Shown here one piece after another: positions 50,087-56,666 of a stretch of 64,000 nucleotides of DNA. Position numbers and translations under genes: made by a program. Under the pieces are notes generated by a model. That model was given only the letters and a program-made list of their open reading frames with translations. It was not told where the DNA came from and did no database searches. Positions within the stretch are counted from its first letter, which is position 1, and each line of letters opens with the position of its first letter. The DNA comes from JBEKCB01 sp052139675 (lineage in GTDB: Bacteria > Planctomycetota > Brocadiia > CAIUPP01): the NCBI GenBank assembly GCA_052139675.1, contig JBKQWE010000065.1, positions 10,623 through 74,622 of the forward strand, read 5' to 3'.

Positions 50087-50923
50087 GTGTTTACCATTCG
50101 AGAAAAGCAACAGCTCGCGCCGAACATTTGGCGGATGAAAGTGCTCGCGCCGAAGATCGCGCAGAAACGGAAGGCGGGCCAGTTCGTCATCCTGCGGGTG
50201 AGCGAGACCGGCGAGCGATTCCCTCTGACCATCGCGGATTCGGACCCGGCCGCCGGGACGATCACGATCATCTTCCAGGTCGCCGGGCGCAGCACGACGA
50301 TCCTTGGCGCGCTCGAGCCGGGCCAGGATATCCTCGACCTGGTCGGGCCGCTCGGCCAGCCGACGCACGTTGAAAAGGTCGGGCACGTGGTCTGCATCGG
50401 CGGAGGCGTCGGCATCGCGCCGGTCTACCCGATTATCTGCGCCATGAAGGCCGCCGGCAACCGCGTGACGAGCATCATCAGCGCGCGCTCGAAGGACCTG
50501 CTGATCCTGGAAGAGGACATGCGCAGCCACTCCGACGAGTTGAAGATCGCGACCGATGACGGCTCGTACGGGATCAAGGGCTTCCCGACGCAGATCCTCC
50601 AGGCGATGATGGACGCGAAGGAGAAGATTGACCTGGTCGTCGCCGTCGGCCCGGTGCCGATGATGCGCGCGATCTGCCAGGTGACGAAGCCCGCCGGCCT
50701 CAAGACGATGGTGAGCCTGAACCCGATCATGGTGGACGGCACCGGCATGTGCGGCGGCTGCCGCGTGAGCGTCGCCGGCAAGACCCGGTTCGTCTGCGTG
50801 GACGGGCCGGAGTTCGACGGCCACGAGGTGGATTTCGATCTCCTCGCCAAGCGCCTGCGCACGTATACGGACATGGAGAAACAGTCGCTGCAGGCGCATG
50901 TTTGCAAGGCGACGAACGGATGA
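50087..50923 (+). CDS. nfnA: Small flavoprotein subunit, NfnA/SudB type
   Basis: A 278-residue FAD/[2Fe-2S] subunit of an NADH-dependent ferredoxin:NADP oxidoreductase or sulfide dehydrogenase pair. FTIREKQQLAPNIWRMKV opens the FAD barrel, CIGGGVGIAPVYPI is the nucleotide site, and MCGGCRVSVAGKTRFVCVDG holds the cluster cysteines. The GTG at 50087 (GGAGG 11 bases upstream) gives the usual N-terminus; an ATG at 50027 would lie inside the promoter. The partner gene follows. Confidence 0.88.
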   Translation: MFTIREKQQLAPNIWRMKVLAPKIAQKRKAGQFVILRVSETGERFPLTIADSDPAAGTITIIFQVAGRSTTILGALEPGQDILDLVGPLGQPTHVEKVGHVVCIGGGVGIAPVYPIICAMKAAGNRVTSIISARSKDLLILEEDMRSHSDELKIATDDGSYGIKGFPTQILQAMMDAKEKIDLVVAVGPVPMMRAICQVTKPAGLKTMVSLNPIMVDGTGMCGGCRVSVAGKTRFVCVDGPEFDGHEVDFDLLAKRLRTYTDMEKQSLQAHVCKATNG

Positions 50924-51037
50924 TTTGTGATCTCTGAATGCTGATATCTGATTTCTGACTTTATGCAATCGCCCGCGCGGCGCGGAGGAAAGCAGTAAAT
51001 CAGAAATCAGAATTCAGATATCAGATATCAGAAATCG
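50922..51037. repeat. AATCAG-word hairpin between nfnA and nfnB
   Basis: Left array of CTGATTTCTGA-like words (about 50922-50963) and right array of TCAGAAATCAG words (about 50996-51037), complementary over most of their length. Same word family as 61277-61412 and 62297-62531. Confidence 0.85.
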
Positions 51038-51063
51038 TCTTTCGCCTGTTCAGGACGAGAAAT

Positions 51064-52503
51064 ATGGCCGATCAGGTCAGTTCAAAAAAACGTTTCCCGC
51101 GCCAAGGCATGCCGGAGCAGTCTGCGGCGGAGCGCGTGAAGAACTTCCGCGAGGTGCCGTTCGGGTATCCGGCCGAGACGGCGCGGGTCGAGGCCGCGCG
51201 CTGCCTGCGGTGCAAGAATGCTCCCTGCCGCGCCGGCTGCCCGGTTGAGGTCAAAATCCCCGAGTTCATCGCGCGGATCCGCGAGGGCGATTTCATCGGC
51301 GCCGCGCGGATGATCAAGGCCGACAACGCGCTCCCGGCGGTCTGCGGCCGCGTCTGCCCGCAGGAGGACCAGTGCGAGAAGTTCTGCCTCCTCAGCAAGA
51401 AGGGCGAGCCGGTGGCCATCGGCCGGCTCGAGCGGTTCGCGGCCGACTGGGGACTCGAGCATCCGGACGCCGAGCCGCCGCTGATCGCGCCGCCGACCCG
51501 CCAAACATCCGGCGGGCAAGCCGCCCGGCGCGTCGCGATCGTCGGGGCCGGGCCGGCCGGGCTGACTTGCGCCGGCGACCTCGCCCGCATGGGCTATCGC
51601 GTGACGGTCTTCGAGGCTTTCCACAAAGCCGGCGGCGTGCTGGTTTACGGCATCCCGGAGTTCCGGCTGCCCAAGGCGATCGTGCAGGCCGAGGTGGACG
51701 CGCTGAAGAAACTCGGCGCCGAGATCGAACTGAATTCCGTCATCGGCAAGCTCGACACGGTGGACGACCTGCTCGCGGAAGGCTTCGACGCGGTGTTCAT
51801 CGGCACCGGCGCGGGGCTGCCGAATTTCATGGGCATCCCCGGCGAGAACCTCGGCGGCGTCTATTCGGCCAACGAATACCTCACGCGGTCGAACCTGATG
51901 AAGGCGTACCGCTTCCCGGAATACGATACGCCGATCATCCGCAGCCGGCGCGTCGCGGTCGTCGGCGGCGGGAACGTGGCGATGGACTCCGCGCGGACGG
52001 CCGTGCGGCTCGGCGCGGAGGAGGTCCTGCTGGTGTACCGGCGCTCGCGCGAGGAGATGCCCGCGCGCATCGAGGAAGTCCACCACGCCGAAGAAGAGGG
52101 CATCCGTTTCGAGATGCTCACGAATCCCATCGAGATCCTCGGCAACGAGAAGGGCCTCGTCCGCGGCCTGCGCTGCCTCCGCATGCGGCTCGGCGAACCG
52201 GACGCGTCCGGGCGGCGGCGGCCGATCCCGATCGAGGGCTCGGAGTTCGAGTTCGAGCTTGACACGGTCATCGTGGCCATCGGGAACACGCCGAACCCGC
52301 TCATTCCGAAAACGACGCCCGACCTCAAGGTCGGCTCGCACGGCACGATCGAGGCGGACCGCGAGACGGGGCAGACTTCCAAATCGCGAGTCTTCGCCGG
52401 CGGCGATATCGTGACCGGCGCGGCGACGGTGATCGAGGCGATGGGCGCCGGCAAGCGCGCCGCGCGCGCGATCCACGCGATGTTGTCGAACGAGAGAAAA
52501 TAA
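51064..52503 (+). CDS. nfnB: Large flavoprotein subunit, NfnB/SudA/GltD-like
   Basis: A 479-residue NADPH-binding flavoprotein with an N-terminal double-cluster domain (ARCLRCKNAPCRAGCPVEVK, then CGRVCPQEDQCEKFC) and two Rossmann sites (VAIVGAGPAGLTCAGDLARM and RVAVVGGGNVAMDSARTAVR). Together with nfnA it forms the heterodimer that couples NADH and ferredoxin to NADPH, or reduces polysulfide. A palindromic repeat gives RQTSGGQAARR in the linker between the Fe-S and FAD domains. Confidence 0.91.
   Translation: MADQVSSKKRFPRQGMPEQSAAERVKNFREVPFGYPAETARVEAARCLRCKNAPCRAGCPVEVKIPEFIARIREGDFIGAARMIKADNALPAVCGRVCPQEDQCEKFCLLSKKGEPVAIGRLERFAADWGLEHPDAEPPLIAPPTRQTSGGQAARRVAIVGAGPAGLTCAGDLARMGYRVTVFEAFHKAGGVLVYGIPEFRLPKAIVQAEVDALKKLGAEIELNSVIGKLDTVDDLLAEGFDAVFIGTGAGLPNFMGIPGENLGGVYSANEYLTRSNLMKAYRFPEYDTPIIRSRRVAVVGGGNVAMDSARTAVRLGAEEVLLVYRRSREEMPARIEEVHHAEEEGIRFEMLTNPIEILGNEKGLVRGLRCLRMRLGEPDASGRRRPIPIEGSEFEFELDTVIVAIGNTPNPLIPKTTPDLKVGSHGTIEADRETGQTSKSRVFAGGDIVTGAATVIEAMGAGKRAARAIHAMLSNERK
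51497..51521. repeat. CCCGCC...GGCGGGCAAGC palindrome inside nfnB
   Basis: A full 25-base copy of the family, in frame within the interdomain linker. Confidence 0.85.
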
Positions 52504-52531
52504 CGCCCGGACCGCACAACAGGAGAGCGCT

Positions 52532-53998
52532 ATGAGGTTCCACCTCGGGGTTGATGTCGGGACGACGAAGATCGCCGCGGTGGTCGTGGATTCAAGCTCG
52601 GGGCGCGAGGTGGTGGTGAAGGCGGTTCCGAACGACACGGAGACGACTTCCGCCGCCGACAAGGCGCGCGGCCGCAGCGAGTGGGACGCGGCGGCCTCGG
52701 CGAAGCGGACGTTCGAATGCATCGCGGCGGCGGTCAGGGACGCGCGCGGCGGCGAGATCAAGGGGATCGGCGTCACCGGCCAGATGCACGGCACGGTGCT
52801 CCTGGCGAACGGCTCGCCGATTTCGCCCTTCATCGGCTGGCAGGACCGGCGCTGCCAGGAAATGCTTCCCGGACGCGACGTCAATTACATTGACCGGATG
52901 ATGCAACTCGCCGGCGTAGGCGGGTTTGCGGGAACCGGCTGCACGCCGGCGACCGGCTACATGGCCTCAACGCTGTTCTGGCTGGCCCAGAACGGCAACA
53001 CGCGCGTGACGAAGTCCGCGGCGCGCCCGACAAACGACGGCGTCATGGCGTGCTTCCTGCCGGACTACCTGGTCCTGCGCCTCACCGGCCACGGGCCGGT
53101 GACCGATTCGACCGATGCCGCCGGCTCAGGCGTGCTGGACGTGGCCTCCGGCGCGTGGAACAACGGGTTGATCTCGAAGCTCGGGTTGAGGACGGACATC
53201 TTTGCGCCCATTCTCAAGGCCGGCGCGGTGGCCGGCGGGTTGACCGCGGAGGCGGCGAATGCGCTGGGGCTGGAGGAGGGCATCCCGGTCTGCGTCGGTT
53301 GCGGCGACAACCAGGCCGGGTTCGCCGGCAGCGTGGCCGATCCGCCGGATTCCATCCTCGTCAACATCGGGACCGGCGCGCAGGTCTCGGCGTGGGTGCC
53401 GGGCTGTCCGAGCGCCGAGAACCTCGACACCCGGCCGCACCTGGACGGCGGCTTCCTGCTCGTCGGCGCGCCGCTGTGCGGCGGCGTGTCGTACGCGTTC
53501 CTGCGCGATTTCCTCCTCGCGGTCGGCCGCGAGTTTTTCGGCGCGGGCGGCGACGAGGATATCTACGCGAAGATGAACAGCCTGGCGGCCGCGGCGCCCG
53601 CCGGCGCGGACGGATTGCGCTGCGAGCCGCTGTTCACCGGCTCGCGCTCCGACCCGCAGCGCCGCGCCTCGTGGAACGGCATGAGCCCGGCGAACTTCAC
53701 GCCGGGCCATTTCGCGCGCGCGATTATCGAAGGCATCGTTGAGCAGGTCCGGCTGCACTACGCGGACATGCTCGGCGGCGGCATGAAGCCCCGGCGCCAG
53801 CTTATCTGCACGGGCAACGGCGTCCGCAGGAACCCGCTCTTCTCGCAGACGCTCTCGGCCGCATTCCAGATGCCGCTCCGCGTGACCGTCAGCACCGAGG
53901 AAGCCGCATTCGGCGCGGCATTGCTCGCGGCGGTCGCCTCGGGCGAATTCGCCAGCCTGCGAGACGCGGCCAGGCTGATTGCGTATAGTCCGTTGTAG
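52532..53998 (+). CDS. FGGY-family carbohydrate kinase (sedoheptulokinase/xylulokinase-like)
   Basis: A 488-residue sugar kinase. The N-terminal phosphate loop is HLGVDVGTTKIAAVVVDSS, followed by GIGVTGQMHGTVLL, typical of sedoheptulokinases and xylulokinases; SILVNIGTGAQVS and the C-terminal ICTGNGVRRNPLFSQT are the later ATP-site motifs. GGAG precedes the ATG. The substrate is probably a pentulose or sedoheptulose, which cannot be decided here. It follows nfnB by 28 bases. Confidence 0.9.
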   Translation: MRFHLGVDVGTTKIAAVVVDSSSGREVVVKAVPNDTETTSAADKARGRSEWDAAASAKRTFECIAAAVRDARGGEIKGIGVTGQMHGTVLLANGSPISPFIGWQDRRCQEMLPGRDVNYIDRMMQLAGVGGFAGTGCTPATGYMASTLFWLAQNGNTRVTKSAARPTNDGVMACFLPDYLVLRLTGHGPVTDSTDAAGSGVLDVASGAWNNGLISKLGLRTDIFAPILKAGAVAGGLTAEAANALGLEEGIPVCVGCGDNQAGFAGSVADPPDSILVNIGTGAQVSAWVPGCPSAENLDTRPHLDGGFLLVGAPLCGGVSYAFLRDFLLAVGREFFGAGGDEDIYAKMNSLAAAAPAGADGLRCEPLFTGSRSDPQRRASWNGMSPANFTPGHFARAIIEGIVEQVRLHYADMLGGGMKPRRQLICTGNGVRRNPLFSQTLSAAFQMPLRVTVSTEEAAFGAALLAAVASGEFASLRDAARLIAYSPL

Positions 53999-54138
53999 GG
54001 ATTTCCGTCGCAGCGGGTTCTCATGTGGGAAGTCGCCACAAACCGCCGGCAAAACGGTTTGGAGACCGATTGCGTATCTCATTCATGGCAAACCAGTTAG
54101 AGAATTCGCCGAGCGGCACGCCACTTGCTCGATCTATA

Positions 54139-54167
54139 TTGCGGCCGGTGTCTCAGAGTGGTACAAT
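54139..54167 (+). promoter_or_regulatory. Promoter of the Flp pilin genes
   Basis: TTGCGG (54139-54144), 17 bases, TACAAT (54162-54167), about 30 bases before the first pilin start. Confidence 0.65.
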
Positions 54168-54198
54168 GAGAGTATCGGAAGCGAGGTTCGGCGGCACG

Positions 54199-54387
54199 AT
54201 GAACGTCAGGCGCACAGTGGAACCGGTCCGGCGGTTCAGCAGCGAACACGGCCAGGCGGTGACCGAGTACGCGCTGCTGGCGTTCTGGACCGTGGTCATC
54301 ATCGTGCTGGCGTGGAAGGCGTTGGAACTGGCGCTGCTGGATTCGTACCAGGACTTGGCGGCGTTGATTTGCTTGCCCATCCCGTAG
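54199..54387 (+). CDS. Flp/Tad-type small pilin-like protein (first)
   Basis: A 62-residue protein: basic leader, then SEHGQAVTEYALLAFWTVV followed by a hydrophobic helix. G-x-A-x-x-E-Y is the Flp prepilin processing pattern, in which the glycine precedes the cut. It has a non-standard C-terminus (LICLPIP) and may be a minor pilin. A further upstream ATG (54166) is possible. It heads the Tad locus. Confidence 0.78.
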   Translation: MNVRRTVEPVRRFSSEHGQAVTEYALLAFWTVVIIVLAWKALELALLDSYQDLAALICLPIP

Positions 54388-54441
54388 ATGGGCATTCAGG
54401 GAAAGCCGCCGCGAGGCGGCATTAAGGACAGGAGGCGCGGA

Positions 54442-54675
54442 ATGCGTTATTTGCAGAGGAAGACGCGGTCCGGGCAGACGACGGCCGAGTACGCGATTAT
54501 CGTCGCGCTCGTGGCGGTCTGCTCCATCGCCATCATCATGATTTTCGGCGACCAGATACGCGCGCTGATCGGCGCGGAGTCGCAGCAAATCGGCGGCAAT
54601 ACGGCTGCGCAGAATCAGCAGTTGGATACGAGCCCCGGCGCGACGCCCGGCCAGCACAACCTCGGCAAGTTCTGA
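54442..54675 (+). CDS. flp: Flp-type major pilin
   Basis: 77 residues: MRYLQRKTRSGQTTAEYAII, then a hydrophobic helix and a Gln/Asn-rich tail. RSGQTTAEYA is the prepilin cleavage and E+5 motif. AGGAGG lies six bases before the ATG, one of the strongest Shine-Dalgarno sequences here, fitting an abundant protein. Confidence 0.9.
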   Translation: MRYLQRKTRSGQTTAEYAIIVALVAVCSIAIIMIFGDQIRALIGAESQQIGGNTAAQNQQLDTSPGATPGQHNLGKF

Positions 54676-54840
54676 GCCGGCGTTTCAGCGGCGTGGCCGT
54701 CGCAGAACGAAGGACGGCGCAGCCGGCCGCGTCTGCAGCATCGCCGGGCTTTCAGCCGCGCAAACGGGCGCGAGGCTGAGGCGTTCGTGGAAGATGACCC
54801 GGCGCTCGTCGGCATCTCTGGGCGGTAGCGAGGAGGAGCG

Positions 54841-55419
54841 GTGTTCGGTGGGATCATTCTCGCGCGGCACATCTGCCTCCTGGCGCTGGCGGTGACCTGC
54901 GCCTACACCGACCTCGCGCGCGGCAAGCTGTACAACGTCGTGACCCTCGGCGGCCTGGCCATCGGCCTGGCGCTGGCGTACTTCCTCGACTCGGCGACTC
55001 CTCAAACCAACTTCCATTATCCCCTCACCACGTATCTCGTCCGCGCGGCGCTGGGCGCGGCGCTGGGCGGCGGCGTGCTGTTCGTCCTCTACCTGGCCGG
55101 CGGATTCGACGCGGGCGACGTGAAGATGATGGCGGCCGTGGGCGCGCTGGGAACGCCAACCGTCACGCGGAGCGCCGCGGCCAGGCCCTTCGACTTCATC
55201 CTCTGGGCGCTCTTCTATACCGCGCTCGTCGGCGCGGTGATCGGCGTGGGCCTGCTGATCTGGCGAGGCCGGCTGCGGCAGGGGCTCAAGGACAGCCTCC
55301 GCGCCATGGCGAGCTTCCGGAAAGTGCGCCGCGAGGAGATTTCCCCCGACGCGACGATGCCGTACGGCCTGGCCATAGGGATCGGCGTCATCTGGGCCTG
55401 GATGGAGCTGACGCTCTGA
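54841..55419 (+). CDS. tadV: Prepilin peptidase, CpaA/TadV type
   Basis: A 192-residue integral membrane aspartic protease that cleaves Flp prepilins. The two catalytic aspartates are visible in AYTDLARGKLYN and in GGFDAGDVKMM (the GxGD-like motif). The start is GTG with GAGGAGG upstream. Four to six membrane helices. The sequence between 54676 and 54840 holds nothing I can identify. Confidence 0.9.
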   Translation: MFGGIILARHICLLALAVTCAYTDLARGKLYNVVTLGGLAIGLALAYFLDSATPQTNFHYPLTTYLVRAALGAALGGGVLFVLYLAGGFDAGDVKMMAAVGALGTPTVTRSAAARPFDFILWALFYTALVGAVIGVGLLIWRGRLRQGLKDSLRAMASFRKVRREEISPDATMPYGLAIGIGVIWAWMELTL

Positions 55420-55457
55420 ATGAAAAATGCAAAGTGGAAAATGAAAACTGCAAAATG
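55420..55457. repeat. TGCAAAATG-word repeat, left of the four-helix-bundle gene
   Basis: Repeated TGCAAAGTGG / AAAATGAAAACTGC words. Its inverted partner lies at 55875-55911, on the other side of the four-helix-bundle gene. Confidence 0.75.
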
Positions 55458-55478
55458 AGATCCGAGAACACCGGAACC

Positions 55479-55874
55479 ATGACCGATGGACAGCGCGATG
55501 GAAGATCGGAGAAATACCGGGAGCTGAGCGAGCGGTTCGTGCAGTTCGCGGCGCGGATCATCCGCGTCGCCGCAGCTTTGCCGAACAATGATATCGGCCG
55601 GGTGATTCGAACGCAGATGGTTGAAGCGGGAACCTCGTCCGGCGCCAATTACGAAGAAGCATGCGGCGCAGAGAGCCGCTCGGATTTCGTCCATAAAATG
55701 CGCATCGTACTCAAGGAGTTGCGCGAAACTCGATTCTGGTTGCGGGTGATTGTGGCAGCCGAGCTTCTGCCCAAGTCAAGGCTCGGCGGCCTCCTCGAAG
55801 AAGCCGGTGAATTGATCGCCATTGCGGTGACGTCGATCAAGACAGCGCGAGGCGGCTCCGATGCGAAGAAGTAA
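55479..55874 (+). CDS. Four-helix-bundle protein (S23/TIGR02436 family)
   Basis: 131 residues from MTDGQRDGR (an ATG at 55434 or 55455 would add repeat-encoded sequence). The FVQFAARIIRVAAALP helix, the conserved QMVEAGTSSGANYEEACGAE segment and FVHKMRIVLKELRETRFWLR mark the family first seen in 23S rRNA intervening sequences. Its gene interrupts the Tad locus and is bracketed by inverted word repeats. Function unknown. Confidence 0.9.
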   Translation: MTDGQRDGRSEKYRELSERFVQFAARIIRVAAALPNNDIGRVIRTQMVEAGTSSGANYEEACGAESRSDFVHKMRIVLKELRETRFWLRVIVAAELLPKSRLGGLLEEAGELIAIAVTSIKTARGGSDAKK

Positions 55875-56637
55875 GCATTTTGGATTTTCCATTTTGCAAT
55901 TTGCAATTTTCACTCGTCGCCGTCTCGGCGGCGACGGCGGACAGGCGCTGGTGGAATACGCCATCGTCTTTCCGCTTCAGCTTATGATGACGCTGGCGAT
56001 CATCCAGCTCGCGCAGATCTTCGTCGCGAAGCAGGTGGTCGAATACGCCGCCTTCTGCGGCGCGCGGGCGAAGCTGGTGGGGCTCTCGGACGACGAGGCG
56101 CGCGCGGCCGCGGTCATCCCGCTTGCGGGCGTCTGCGGATCCGACCCGTCGGACAGCGCCGGAACGCCGCCGCTCACCGGCGCGGCGGGGGACAGCGCGA
56201 TGCCGCATCCTTTCTCCATGATTCTTCCCGGCTGGGGCAGCCGGACGATGTCCTCTGCGACCTACCAGGCGATCCTGGCCGGCATTCCGGCCGGCCCCGA
56301 CGGCGACGCGCAGCGGGCGCAGTTGAACGCGTTCTACAACGCGCCCCAGACGCAGTACCTGTCCGGTTGCGGCACGGCTTCGAACCCGCTGTTCACTCCG
56401 GTCAACCAATCGCAATCGAACGCCGCGCTGCCCGGCGTCGGCTGGACCATCCAGTTCAATTACCCGTTGCGGGTGCCGGTAGGCAACATCGTGGACTACC
56501 AGATCGGCCAGCTTTTCCTGGGCGTGGATTCGCAGCTCCTGACCAACGTCCCCACCGCCAACGGATCACAGCCGGCCCTGGTCATGACGGCGTCGTGCGT
56601 GTTGCCGAGCACCGCACCCGCCGCACCGGTGCAATGA
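55861..56637 (+). CDS. tadE: TadE-like pilus assembly protein
   Basis: A 258-residue minor pilin-like protein. GGDGGQALVEYAIVFPLQLM and the following hydrophobic helix are the TadE pattern. The first 20 residues (MRRSKHFGFSILQFAIFTRR) are translated from a word repeat, an odd origin for a leader. It overlaps the four-helix-bundle gene by 14 bases. A Gly/Ser-rich extracellular C-terminus follows. Confidence 0.82.
   Translation: MRRSKHFGFSILQFAIFTRRRLGGDGGQALVEYAIVFPLQLMMTLAIIQLAQIFVAKQVVEYAAFCGARAKLVGLSDDEARAAAVIPLAGVCGSDPSDSAGTPPLTGAAGDSAMPHPFSMILPGWGSRTMSSATYQAILAGIPAGPDGDAQRAQLNAFYNAPQTQYLSGCGTASNPLFTPVNQSQSNAALPGVGWTIQFNYPLRVPVGNIVDYQIGQLFLGVDSQLLTNVPTANGSQPALVMTASCVLPSTAPAAPVQ
55875..55911. 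repeat. TTTTGCAATTTGCAATT-word repeat inside the tadE leader
   Basis: Inverted partner of 55420-55457; it lies within the tadE reading frame and encodes part of its N-terminus. Confidence 0.75.
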
Positions 56638-56666
56638 GGAATGGGCATTGAGGTGGCGAGCGAGAC

